A stretch of DNA of 39,716 bases from an uncultured Wenzhouxiangella sp. (lineage in GTDB: Bacteria; Pseudomonadota; Gammaproteobacteria; Xanthomonadales; Wenzhouxiangellaceae), in contig CALEIM010000104.1 in NCBI GenBank assembly GCA_937876395.1, positions 1 through 39,716 of the forward strand, in the 5' to 3' direction. The notes under the pieces are model-generated. The model saw nothing but the letters and a program-made list of their open reading frames with translations, was not told the DNA's origin and did not search any database. Position numbers and translations under genes: made by a program. Below, piece after piece: positions 7,431-15,677 of the stretch (the stretch's first letter is position 1; every line of letters begins with the position of its first letter).

Positions 7431-8675
7431 TCAACGGCCTTCGCCCGGAGGGCTGGGCCTCTGTACTGCAAGACCTCTACGCTGCAGCACCTCAAGCAGT
7501 TCCTGCTGATGGGCCGCATCACGCGTTTCCAGCTCCAGCGAAATTTCCGTCATTCCGACCGGCACGTGCACTTCGCCGCGCCGATGACGGACCTCGCGCA
7601 CGTTCATTCCCAAGGCGGCCACCTCGCCGATCAGGCTGGCAAGGCTGCCGGGCCGGTCCGGCAGGGTGACGGCAATGCTCAGTAATCGGCCGCTGGCGCT
7701 CAGGCCGAAATCAATCGAGCGGCCGATCAGCGAGGTGTCGATGTTGCCGCCGGACACCACGCAGGCCACACGATCATCGGCGTTGAGCGTGATCTTTCCA
7801 TCCAGCAGCGCCGCCAGAGCGGCCGCGCCGCCGCCTTCGGCAATGGTGCGCGTACTTTCCAGCAGGATGACGATCGCCCGTGCGATGGCGTTGTCATTGA
7901 CCGTGACAATCTGGTCGACATGCGCGGCGATCACCTGACGGGTCAGCTCACCCGGAGCCTTGACGCTGATCCCGTCGGCGATGGTCCGGGCAGTCGGATC
8001 GATCGAATCGACTCGGCCGTCGTCAAGGAAATGGCGCCAGGGTGCAACCGTTTCAGCCTGAACACCAATAATCCGAATTTCCGGGCGCTGCAGCTTGAGG
8101 GCAAGCGCGATCCCGGATAAAAGACCGCCGCCGCCCAGCGGCACGACCGCCACGCTCATGTCGGCCAGACTGTCGATCATTTCCAGGCCGCAGCTCGCCT
8201 GCCCGGCAATGATGTCCCAGTCATCGTAAGGGGAAATGAACACCAGGCCCTCGTTGTCGGCCAGCTCCCTGGCCCGGACGGTGGCTTCTTCCAGGCTGGT
8301 GCCGATCTGCTCAATGCGCGCTCCCAGCGCGCGGCAGGCGATCACCTTGGTCATCGGTGCAGTGGTCGGCATGACCACCGTGGCCGGCAGACCGAAGCGC
8401 CGTGCGGCCCGGGCTACGGCCTGAGCATGGTTGCCGGCCGAGGCGGCGACCACGCCGGTCGGCCGTTCGCCGCCGGCGTCAAGACGGGCAAGTTTGTGAC
8501 TGGCACCACGCATCTTGAATGAACCGGTGAGCTGCAGGTTTTCATGCTTGAGCCACAGCCGGCAACCGAGCCGTTCGCCCAGCGCCTCGCTTTCATTGAG
8601 CGGCGTTTCAACGATGCCCTGACGAATCCGCCCCTGAGCCGCCACCAGGTCCTGCAAATCAAGCTCGATAGCCAT
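7431..8675 (-). CDS. threonine ammonia-lyase (threonine dehydratase) with C-terminal ACT domain
   Basis: A 414-aa fold-type II PLP enzyme that deaminates threonine (and often serine) to 2-oxobutyrate plus ammonia. Near residue 54, SFKMRGA carries the PLP lysine; SAGNHAQAVA and PLGGGGLLSGIAL bind substrate and cofactor phosphate. From about residue 335 there is a single ACT regulatory domain (LLSIAVTLPDRPGSLASLIGE). This matches the shorter TdcB/IlvA1-type enzyme rather than the ~500-aa IlvA with two ACT-like domains. The ATG at 8675 is preceded by GGAG at proper spacing. It is followed at 12 bp by the DUF488 gene and is divergent from nnrS. Whether it feeds isoleucine synthesis or catabolism cannot be told here. 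Confidence 0.93.
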   Translation of the reverse strand: MAIELDLQDLVAAQGRIRQGIVETPLNESEALGERLGCRLWLKHENLQLTGSFKMRGASHKLARLDAGGERPTGVVAASAGNHAQAVARAARRFGLPATVVMPTTAPMTKVIACRALGARIEQIGTSLEEATVRARELADNEGLVFISPYDDWDIIAGQASCGLEMIDSLADMSVAVVPLGGGGLLSGIALALKLQRPEIRIIGVQAETVAPWRHFLDDGRVDSIDPTARTIADGISVKAPGELTRQVIAAHVDQIVTVNDNAIARAIVILLESTRTIAEGGGAAALAALLDGKITLNADDRVACVVSGGNIDTSLIGRSIDFGLSASGRLLSIAVTLPDRPGSLASLIGEVAALGMNVREVRHRRGEVHVPVGMTEISLELETRDAAHQQELLEVLQRRGLAVQRPSPPGEGR

Positions 8676-8767
8676 GCACTGCTCCGATCCATTCCATCCA
8701 GTGAGTCCGGCGCCTATTCTGCCACCGGGCGGCTGCAGACTGGAGATCGCAGGCAATCAGGTAAAAG

Positions 8768-8782
8768 CATGTAAGATACATG
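8768..8782. promoter_or_regulatory. palindrome overlapping the translation-initiation region of nnrS
   Basis: CATGTA at 8768-8773 and TACATG at 8777-8782 form a perfect 6-3-6 dyad that ends two bases before the nnrS ATG. It does not match the FNR/NnrR box (TTGAT-N4-ATCAA), and the spacing does not fit NsrR. It could be a repressor operator or an RNA hairpin masking the ribosome-binding site. Its regulator is unknown. Confidence 0.35.
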
Positions 8783-8784
8783 TT

Positions 8785-9939
8785 ATGCCTGCAGCGCCAA
8801 AAATCCAGCGACCGGATCGCGTCGCCTTGCCCCGTCTGGTTACCGAGACCTGGTTTTTTCCGCTGGCCAGCCTGTACGCGGCACTGGCCATGGTCCTGTT
8901 TGCACTCGGCTGGACCGGATTGATTCCGCCGCCGCCGGGTCTGCAGACCGCGGCCGGACACGCCCACGAGCTGCTGTTCGGCTTTGCGCTGGCAGTGGTG
9001 TGCGGTTTTCTGGTCAATCGCAGCTCCGGGCCGCGCCTTGGGTTGCTGGTGATGCTGTGGTTTGTCGCCCGGCTGAGCTTTCTGTTTGTTCCCACCAGCC
9101 TGCTGGCCGCGCTCAGCAACATCGGCTTTGCCGCCGTGCTCGCGTTGACCGCCGCACCGCGCTTCATGAAGGCGGCCAAGAAATGGCGCAACCGCCTGAC
9201 CGGGCCGCTGGTGTTGGCTTTGGGCACGGCCGCGGCGGCGTTTCATGTCTTGCTCGCCCACGGCCATGCCGGCCTGGTTTACGCGCTGCTGGGCGAGGCG
9301 GTGCTGCTGTTTGCGCTGCTGATGCTGTTTTTTGGCGGCCGTCTGATTGCCCCGGCGGCGGCTGGCGCCATTGAGCGTCGCGGCGGACGTCTGGAAGCGC
9401 GAGTTCAGCCGCGCATTGAAGCTGCGATTTTGCTGGCCATGGTTACGGCGGTAATAACCGGCCTGATTCCGGCAGCAAAGCTGCTGCACGGCGTGCTGCT
9501 GGTCATCGCCGGTGCCCTGGCGATATTGCGGCTATTGCGCTGGCAGCTATGGCGCTGCGGAGGGCGCCCGGATTTGCTGTGCCTGGGCGTCGGCTACGCC
9601 TGGCTGGGCGCGGGCCTGGTTGTGTTCGGCCTGGCGCGCGGGTTTGATTTTGGCCTGACGCCGACCGTGGCCACCCATGCGATCACCGTCGGTGCGCTCG
9701 GCACCTTGACCAGCAATGTCATGTTGCGCACCCGCCTGCTGCGTCTGCGCCATCCACTTGCGAGCTTTTCCTGGGTATTCGTCAGCCTGACCGGTTTGAT
9801 TACGCTGGCTGCACTGGCGCGCCTTATGGGGGCCAACAGCGGCCCCGGCCTGCTCTTGGCGGCCGGGGCGTGGGCTCTTGCTTATGGTTTGCTGTTCATG
9901 GTGTTGATGAGAGTCGGTCAGTCGGTCCAGCCGGGGTGA
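8785..9939 (+). CDS. nnrS: NnrS family membrane protein
   Basis: A 384-aa polytopic inner-membrane protein with about ten to twelve hydrophobic segments. NnrS proteins are haem/copper-containing membrane proteins linked to nitric oxide stress and denitrification. Family marks are the N-terminal FFPLASLYAALA, the GHAHELLFGFALAVVCGFLVN segment, and ATHAITVGALGTLTSNVMLRTRL near residue 295. The ATG at 8785 is the first in the frame that gives a family-like start, but a strong ribosome-binding site is lacking. No nitrite or NO reductase gene is nearby. The 3' end overlaps the convergent His-rich protein gene by 22 bp. Confidence 0.88.
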   Translation: MPAAPKIQRPDRVALPRLVTETWFFPLASLYAALAMVLFALGWTGLIPPPPGLQTAAGHAHELLFGFALAVVCGFLVNRSSGPRLGLLVMLWFVARLSFLFVPTSLLAALSNIGFAAVLALTAAPRFMKAAKKWRNRLTGPLVLALGTAAAAFHVLLAHGHAGLVYALLGEAVLLFALLMLFFGGRLIAPAAAGAIERRGGRLEARVQPRIEAAILLAMVTAVITGLIPAAKLLHGVLLVIAGALAILRLLRWQLWRCGGRPDLLCLGVGYAWLGAGLVVFGLARGFDFGLTPTVATHAITVGALGTLTSNVMLRTRLLRLRHPLASFSWVFVSLTGLITLAALARLMGANSGPGLLLAAGAWALAYGLLFMVLMRVGQSVQPG

Positions 9940-10406
9940 TCGAAATACTCCGGGTAGACTTGCAGCACCTGGTGCAGTTGATGCAGGCCGTCGTGGAGAT
10001 CGTCGGATTCACGCAGTGAGCGGGCCGCACCCAGTGAGGCGGCGAGCAGCTTGTGCAGCTCGGCGTCGGGCTCGGGTGGCAGGCTGCAGTTGACGATCAT
10101 GAAGTTGACCTGGGCATTGATCTGATCGGCCAGTTCGGACGCCTGCTCCGCGTCGAACTCATCGTTACGAAAGGCGCTATGCATGGGCTCAAAGGCGGCC
10201 TTGAGACCGTCCATGCCTTCGCGCAGCGGCTCGTCAGTGGCCCACAGGCCGGATTCAGAATCGGAGCGCTGCAGGTCGAGCAGGTCAACGCCTTCGGCGT
10301 GGTGATGGTGATGATCGTCATGGTGTGCGGCGTGATCCTCGGCCAGCACCGGGCTCAGGGCCAGCATCAGCGCGCCAGCAAAAAGGACGGCAAGGGGTTT
10401 GTTCAT
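9918..10406 (-). CDS. His-rich periplasmic helical protein (DnrO-like?)
   Basis: A 162-aa exported protein. The signal peptide (MNKPLAVLF ... SPVLA) is followed at residues 25-36 by a cluster of nine histidines with aspartates, which looks like a metal-binding leader. The rest is predicted as a helical bundle: WATDEPLREGMDGLKAAFE, then VNFMIVNCSLPPEPDAELHKLL with a single cysteine, then a C-terminal YPEYFDHPGW. The pattern reminds me of proteins labelled DnrO in Xanthomonadales and betaproteobacteria, but I cannot confirm it. Copper, zinc or haem binding is possible. A strong AAGGAG precedes the start. The gene begins 30 bp after the PLP decarboxylase stop and overlaps nnrS tail-to-tail. Confidence 0.72.
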   Translation of the reverse strand: MNKPLAVLFAGALMLALSPVLAEDHAAHHDDHHHHHAEGVDLLDLQRSDSESGLWATDEPLREGMDGLKAAFEPMHSAFRNDEFDAEQASELADQINAQVNFMIVNCSLPPEPDAELHKLLAASLGAARSLRESDDLHDGLHQLHQVLQVYPEYFDHPGWTD

Positions 10407-10436
10407 GTTTGCATACTCCTTAAGTTAGAGGTTTGC

Positions 10437-12446
10437 TCAGGGTTGATTCAGTTCAGCTTTGACGAGGCCGGCCAGGTGTCGGCTATAGCGGTCGAGATAG
10501 TTCAGGCCCTCGTCACGGCCTGACAGCCAGGGATTCATCAGGGTATGGCGCAGCAAAAAGATGCTGTCGGCCTGCGCCTGCGGGTCATCGACGTCGGCAA
10601 TAAAAGTTTCGGGGTCCAGGTCGAGCTCGCTCATCAGACGTTCGGCCGCCTGAGGTCTTAGTGTGTGGCGATGCACCAGGGTGCGCGAACCGAAAAACTC
10701 GCGGCTGTGGATGGGCACGTTTTCATCGACGCTGAGCCTGGCATACAGGCGTCGGCCAAAGTCATTCATGCGCGCCAGCGAGCGGTTGCCGGCCGGATTG
10801 ATGGCCAGGCAGACCAGGTTGGTATCGGGCTCAAAGGGGATCACCACCCGCGCCAGGCCGTGGAGCTCATCCCTGAGCTGATCGATGTGCTCGAAGAAGT
10901 ACTCGCAGTTGCGAATGGTTTCGGCACACAGACGGCCCATGTGGTCAGCATCCAGCGGCAGCACCCGATGGCTCAACCAGGCGCCGGCGGCAGCCGCTCC
11001 CGGCTTGGAGCCTTCAAGTATGTACTGGCCGAGGTTGCGAAAGCGGCGCTCGTATTCGCCATCGGCGCTGCCTTCGGCTTCGTCGAATACATAGGCCGCT
11101 TTCTGACTGATGAAGTCGGTCATGCCGCGGTTGCGGGCGATGTAGGCACCGCAGCCAAATGGCACAAAGCCGAGCTTGTGCGGATCGACGGTGATCGAGT
11201 CGACGTGGCGGAGCGCGGCAAAGGCTTTGTGGACCGGCTCGGACGGGAAATGGTGAAACCTGGAGCGCATTTTGGCGTGGTCGAGCAGGGTGCCGTCCGG
11301 ATGCCGGAACATGCTCGCCAGATAGCCGCCCCAGGCCGCGTCAATGTGAATGGCAAATTCCACGCCCTGGCGTCGCCAGCGCTGCCGGGCCGCGACGATG
11401 TCGTGAATCGGGTCGATGGCGCCAAATTCAGTCGTGCCGAGCACACCCACCACAGCCAGCAGCGGGCGCTGTTGGGCCGCCAGGCGCTCGATTTCAGTCT
11501 CCAACGCCTGACTGTCCAGACGCATATGTTCGGTGATCGCCACCTTGATCAGATTGGCCGCACCCAGGCCGAGCAGTTCGAGCGCCTTTTTCCAGGAGTA
11601 GTGCGCGCTGTCGGGCACCAGAACAACCGGCGGCGCCAGACCCGGATGGCGGGCATGGAATTCGGCCAGGCCCAGCGCCTCGACCCGCTCGTCCTCAATG
11701 CGTTCTGCCAGATGGCGGGCCTGGCGACGGTCGAGCCGGGCATCCATGCTGGCCAGAAGCTCGCGGCGCAGGGCAATGACCTGATCAATTGGCAGGTTGA
11801 ACAGCGCCAGGTCATCGCTGTCTGGAAAATTGCCCGGCCAATGCTTGAGCGTGCCGGGATCAAAGCCGGCCTCGCGCATGGCGCGGGCGGCCGCCAGCGG
11901 CCAGTAGCGCACCGCGCGGAAATACCACAGCGATTCATCGTTGGCGATGGTTCCGCCCGAGGTCGCGTGTCCCCAGGCGCAGGGTTCATGCTCGGAATCA
12001 GTGTTGAACCCGAACATGGCGGCAAGCTGGCGACCCAATTCAAGCTCCAGCGGCAGGGTGACCGGCGAGGCCTCGTTGGAGACGTGATTGGGGTTATAGA
12101 GCGTGGTGACGAGCTGCGCGATCAGGCCCGGTAAAAGCAGATCGGAGGCCATATGTCCGATGTAGCGCGGATGGAAAAAAGGCGTCGAGTTCTTCAGCCG
12201 CGCGCTCAGGCCGTGCAGCTCGGTTTTCATGCGACCAACGAAGCGCCGATATTCCGGCCCGGTATCAGCCAGCACCGGGATCTGCGGCCGATCCTGGGGG
12301 TGGATATTGCGCCGCCAGTAAACGTGGTCGCGCAAAAGCTCTACGAGCACCGTTTCAAACAGCTCGTTGTTCTCGGCGTAGGCACCAAGAAACAGCGGGC
12401 TGAGCCAGTCCACCAGTTGTTCACGGTCTTCGCTGTTCAAGTGCAC
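10437..12446 (-). CDS. group II PLP-dependent decarboxylase (glutamate/aromatic-amino-acid decarboxylase superfamily)
   Basis: A large cytosolic fold-type I PLP decarboxylase of about 669 aa. Marks are HATSGGTIANDESLWYFRA, HYSWKKALELLGLG, FAIHIDAAWGGYL with the ring-binding aspartate, and SITVDPHKLGFVPFGCGAY with the Schiff-base lysine (about K424 from this start). It is longer than DOPA/tyrosine decarboxylases (about 500 aa), with extra segments including residues 180-250 and a C-terminal domain. The substrate is unknown; aspartate, glutamate or aromatic amino acids are candidates. The start is uncertain: the frame is open to a TTG at 12500, but a -10-like TATGATAAT lies between the two, so GTG 12446 or the neighbouring TTG 12440 seems likelier. 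It probably forms a transcript with the His-rich protein gene. Confidence 0.85.
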   Translation of the reverse strand: MHLNSEDREQLVDWLSPLFLGAYAENNELFETVLVELLRDHVYWRRNIHPQDRPQIPVLADTGPEYRRFVGRMKTELHGLSARLKNSTPFFHPRYIGHMASDLLLPGLIAQLVTTLYNPNHVSNEASPVTLPLELELGRQLAAMFGFNTDSEHEPCAWGHATSGGTIANDESLWYFRAVRYWPLAAARAMREAGFDPGTLKHWPGNFPDSDDLALFNLPIDQVIALRRELLASMDARLDRRQARHLAERIEDERVEALGLAEFHARHPGLAPPVVLVPDSAHYSWKKALELLGLGAANLIKVAITEHMRLDSQALETEIERLAAQQRPLLAVVGVLGTTEFGAIDPIHDIVAARQRWRRQGVEFAIHIDAAWGGYLASMFRHPDGTLLDHAKMRSRFHHFPSEPVHKAFAALRHVDSITVDPHKLGFVPFGCGAYIARNRGMTDFISQKAAYVFDEAEGSADGEYERRFRNLGQYILEGSKPGAAAAGAWLSHRVLPLDADHMGRLCAETIRNCEYFFEHIDQLRDELHGLARVVIPFEPDTNLVCLAINPAGNRSLARMNDFGRRLYARLSVDENVPIHSREFFGSRTLVHRHTLRPQAAERLMSELDLDPETFIADVDDPQAQADSIFLLRHTLMNPWLSGRDEGLNYLDRYSRHLAGLVKAELNQP

Positions 12447-12524
12447 AATTGTCTCGGTTCGTTGGCTGGTTTGATTCCCATTATCATATGCAGCCGACAA
12501 GCCGAACGCACAAGGTCTTCAATC

Positions 12525-13454
12525 ATGGCCGGAAGCAGCCTGCTCACACTGATTGATGACATCGCCACGCTGCTCGACGATGTCGCGGTCATGACCAAGA
12601 TCGCCGCCCGCAAGACGGCCGGGCTGATCGGTGATGATCTGGCCGTCAATGCCGAGCAGGTGACCGGTTTTGCCTCCAGACGCGAGCTGCCGGTGATCTG
12701 GGCGGTGGCCAAGGGTGCGTCGCTCAACAAGGTCATTCTGGTGCCCGCGGCGCTGCTGATCAGTGCATTTGCTTCCTGGGCACTGGTTCCGCTGCTGATG
12801 TTTGGCGGCGCTTTTCTGGCCTATGAGGGCTTTCACAAAGTTCATCAGAAGCTGTTTCACCGGCAGGCCGAGGCCCGCGATAAAGAAGCCCTCAGACAGG
12901 CAGGCCGCGATGTCCGGGTGGACCTCGTCGCCTTCGAAAGACAAAAGATCAAAGGTGCCATCCGAACTGATTTCATCCTTTCAGCCGAGATCATCGTGAT
13001 CGCCCTCAACGCCGTGGCCGCTCAAACATCCAGCCTGCTGGTTCAGCTCGGCGCCCTGATTGCCATCAGCGCGCTGGTTGTTGTCGGCGTTTATGGTCTG
13101 GTTGCCGGCATCGTCAAGATCGATGATCTGGGCCTGAAACTGATTGAAATTGGCAATGGGGAAAGTCGGCTTGGGCAGTTCCTGGTGGATTCCTCACCGC
13201 GGATCATGAAAGCCCTGGCCATAATCGGTACCGCCGCGATGTTCCTCGTCGGTGGCGGGATTTTTTCGCACAATATCGACGCCATCAATAGCTTGTTCGC
13301 CGAGCTGTCGAGCGGTGCCGGTTCGCTGGCGCTGATCATCCGCTATACCCTGGACGGCGTGCTGGGCGTCATTATCGGAGCCCTGCTGCTGGCCCTGATC
13401 GGCGCTGGCGGCAAGCTGCGCGCTGCCATCTTTACGGACGCTGACAGCGGCTGA
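12525..13454 (+). CDS. DUF808 (YedI) family inner-membrane protein
   Basis: A 309-aa polytopic membrane protein. The N-terminus MAGSSLLTLIDDIATLLDDVAVMTKIAARKTAG is the family signature, followed by DDLAVNAEQV and an EGFHKVHQKLF segment after the first transmembrane pair. About six hydrophobic segments can be seen, ending in a glycine-rich C-terminal helix. The family is conserved in proteobacteria; its transport substrate or role is unknown. The ATG at 12525 gives the canonical start. It is divergent from the PLP decarboxylase and followed, after 170 bp, by pckG on the same strand. Confidence 0.92.
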   Translation: MAGSSLLTLIDDIATLLDDVAVMTKIAARKTAGLIGDDLAVNAEQVTGFASRRELPVIWAVAKGASLNKVILVPAALLISAFASWALVPLLMFGGAFLAYEGFHKVHQKLFHRQAEARDKEALRQAGRDVRVDLVAFERQKIKGAIRTDFILSAEIIVIALNAVAAQTSSLLVQLGALIAISALVVVGVYGLVAGIVKIDDLGLKLIEIGNGESRLGQFLVDSSPRIMKALAIIGTAAMFLVGGGIFSHNIDAINSLFAELSSGAGSLALIIRYTLDGVLGVIIGALLLALIGAGGKLRAAIFTDADSG

Positions 13455-13564
13455 GTCCGCGCGGCCACCAATTCGATACGTTCAGCTGGGTTCGGTTGGG
13501 ACCAGCCGACGACCCGTTTGAGTGGCTTTGTGACAAGATCCATGGCTGATCAGATCAGGCACCG

Positions 13565-13594
13565 ATTGAAAATCCTTTGCCAAGCGGCTAATCT
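13565..13594 (+). promoter_or_regulatory. sigma-70 promoter candidate for pckG
   Basis: TTGAAA (13565-13570) and TAATCT (13589-13594) are separated by 18 bp and would start transcription about 24 bp before the pckG ATG. The -35 matches consensus in five of six positions, the -10 less well. Confidence 0.4.
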
Positions 13595-13624
13595 GCTTTG
13601 TTCTGTCGTTCTTGGCCTCAAATC

Positions 13625-15370
13625 ATGTCTTCCAAACTGCAAGCCCTCAATGACTGGGTTGGCGAGATTGCCACCCACACCCGCGCCGCCCGGGTTCACT
13701 GGTGCGATGGCTCAGGGGCCGAAAACAGCCGCCTGATTGCCGAGATGCTCGAAACCGGCGATTTTGACGCGCTCAATTCCGAAACCCACCCGGACTGCTA
13801 CCTGCACCGCTCTGACCCGGCCGATGTCGCTCGCGTCGAGCACCTGACTTTCGTTTGCACCCGGCGTGAGGAAGATGCCGGGCCGAACAACAACTGGATG
13901 GCGCCGGCCGAAGCGGATGCGCTGATGAAGGGCCTGTTCGCCGGCTGCATGGAAGGGCGCACCCTATATGTCGTGCCCTACTGCATGGGGCCGATTGATT
14001 CGCCGCTGGCGCGCTGCGGGGTGGAAATTACCGACAGCCCCTACGTGGTCGTCAATATGCGTTTGATGACGCGCATGGGTTCTGCGGCGCTGGCGCGCAT
14101 TGAGCGTGAAGGCCAATTTGTCAAGGGTCTGCATTCCACCGGTGATCTGGATCCCGAGCGGCGTTTTATCATGCATTTTCCCGAACAGCTCAGCATTCAG
14201 AGCTTCGGCTCGGGCTACGGCGGCAACGCCCTGCTGGGCAAGAAATGCCATGCTTTGCGGATCGCCAGCTATCAGGCCCGAACCGAAGGCTGGCTGGCCG
14301 AGCACATGCTGATTGTCGGCATCGAGAATCCGCACGGTGAAGTGCGCTACTTAGCCGCGGCATTTCCGTCGGCTTGCGGCAAGACCAATCTGGCCATGCT
14401 GATTCCCCCGGCCGCCTACCGTGAGGCGGGCTGGAAAGTGTGGACGGTCGGCGATGACATCTGCTGGCTGCATCCGGGTGAGGACGGGCGCCTGTGGGCG
14501 ATCAACCCGGAAGCCGGCTTTTTTGGCGTCGCCCCCGGCACCAGCGACAAGACCAACCCGAACGCCCTGGCAATGCTCAGCAATGAAACCGTGTTCACCA
14601 ACGTGGCGGTGACCGACGATCAGCAGCCGTGGTGGGAAGGCCTTGATGATCGCAAGCCCGACCGGGACTGGCGCGGTCGGCCGTTTGATCCAAAGAATGG
14701 CCCGGCCGCCCACCCCAACTCACGTTTCACGGTCTCGCTCAAGCGCTGCCCGAGCTACACCGAGGAAGCCGAAAATCCTCGCGGTGTGCCGATTGATGCC
14801 ATCGTCTTCGGCGGGCGTCGCGCTCATCTGGCGCCGCTGGTCATGGAAGCGCGGGACTGGACGCACGGTGTTCTGATCGGCGCGGCCATGGCTTCGGAAA
14901 CCACCGCGGCCGCCACCGGCCAGGTTGGCGTGGTGCGCCGCGATCCGATGGCCATGAAGCCGTTTTGCGGCTATCATTTTGGTGATTACTGGGCGCACTG
15001 GCTTGATGTGGGCTCAAAGCTGTCGCAGCCGCCGAAGATTTTTCAGGTCAACTGGTTCCGGCGTGATGCCGATGAAAAGTTCATCTGGCCCGGCTTTGGC
15101 GATAACATGCGCGTGCTCGAATGGATACTTGCGCGCTGCAGCGATCAGGCCGAAGCCCTTGAGACGCCAGTGGGCCGTTTGCCCGATCCGGACGCGATCA
15201 ATCTTGCCGGCCTGGATCGGCGGCCCGACATGGAAGCGCTGCTGGGGATTGATCCGGCCGAATGGCGTCAGGAGCTCAAGGAGGTGAGCGCCCACCTGGC
15301 CGGTTACGGCGAGCGCGTGCCAGACGCCCTGAATGCCGAACTGGAACGCATTCGCAATAGCCTCGGCTGA
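13625..15370 (+). CDS. pckG: phosphoenolpyruvate carboxykinase (GTP)
   Basis: A 581-aa cytosolic enzyme that decarboxylates and phosphorylates oxaloacetate to PEP with GTP, the entry step of gluconeogenesis. AFPSACGKTNLAML near residue 250 is the kinase-1a loop with the hyper-reactive cysteine typical of GTP-type PEPCK. VWTVGDDICWL is the kinase-2/metal site. FGGRRAHLAPLV and FCGYHFGDYWAHW are further signatures, and the nucleotide-side FIWPGFGDNMRVLEW is present near residue 480. Length is usual (about 580-620). The ATG at 13625 lacks a clear ribosome-binding site, but the N-terminus aligns with the family. It stands alone with its own promoter candidate and suggests growth on organic acids or amino acids. 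Confidence 0.96.
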   Translation: MSSKLQALNDWVGEIATHTRAARVHWCDGSGAENSRLIAEMLETGDFDALNSETHPDCYLHRSDPADVARVEHLTFVCTRREEDAGPNNNWMAPAEADALMKGLFAGCMEGRTLYVVPYCMGPIDSPLARCGVEITDSPYVVVNMRLMTRMGSAALARIEREGQFVKGLHSTGDLDPERRFIMHFPEQLSIQSFGSGYGGNALLGKKCHALRIASYQARTEGWLAEHMLIVGIENPHGEVRYLAAAFPSACGKTNLAMLIPPAAYREAGWKVWTVGDDICWLHPGEDGRLWAINPEAGFFGVAPGTSDKTNPNALAMLSNETVFTNVAVTDDQQPWWEGLDDRKPDRDWRGRPFDPKNGPAAHPNSRFTVSLKRCPSYTEEAENPRGVPIDAIVFGGRRAHLAPLVMEARDWTHGVLIGAAMASETTAAATGQVGVVRRDPMAMKPFCGYHFGDYWAHWLDVGSKLSQPPKIFQVNWFRRDADEKFIWPGFGDNMRVLEWILARCSDQAEALETPVGRLPDPDAINLAGLDRRPDMEALLGIDPAEWRQELKEVSAHLAGYGERVPDALNAELERIRNSLG

Positions 15371-15528
15371 AGGTCGCGCCGATCGAGCAAATTTTAGTCA
15401 TCTGGGCAGTACAGCCTGGTGGTCACCGTGTTAATTGCTAATGAAATCAACATGTTGATGTTTTGCAAAGGGAGGAAAATCAATTCACATTCGTTTAACA
15501 AACCCCTTTTATTCGCTCAGCGAAGGTG

Positions 15529-15635
15529 CTAGTATCGGCAATGAGTTGGAGGGTCTATCACTCCGGCCGTGCGCATGCGCGTGCTGAGGTGACGGACCTT
15601 CTGGCTCCGACACATTGCTGTCGATACTAGTATCG
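15529..15635 (+). promoter_or_regulatory. TonB-receptor leader: -10 candidate plus 14-bp palindrome with repeated half-site
   Basis: The 307-bp gap before the receptor is AT-richer than the genes. TAGTAT at 15530-15535 is a -10 candidate with only a weak T-rich -35. The 9-mer CTAGTATCG occurs there (15529-15537) and again as the right half of a perfect 14-bp palindrome, CGATACTAGTATCG, at 15622-15635, which lies in the leader 43 bp before the start codon. This arrangement suggests operator sites for a dimeric regulator. A separate short palindrome GCGCATGCGC lies at 15571-15580. Confidence 0.35.
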
Positions 15636-15677
15636 AATGCTGAAACCAGAAATCAAAAGACATATATGGAGAGTCTG

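Noticed and set aside
10665..12134. Long plus-strand open frame inside the PLP decarboxylase gene
   Set aside because: Antisense shadow of a gene with clear catalytic motifs; the composition is Gln/Arg/Val-rich and shows no family.
13343..13543. Short minus-strand frame after the DUF808 gene
   Set aside because: Mostly antisense to the membrane protein; only the beginning lies in the gap and it has no recognisable features.
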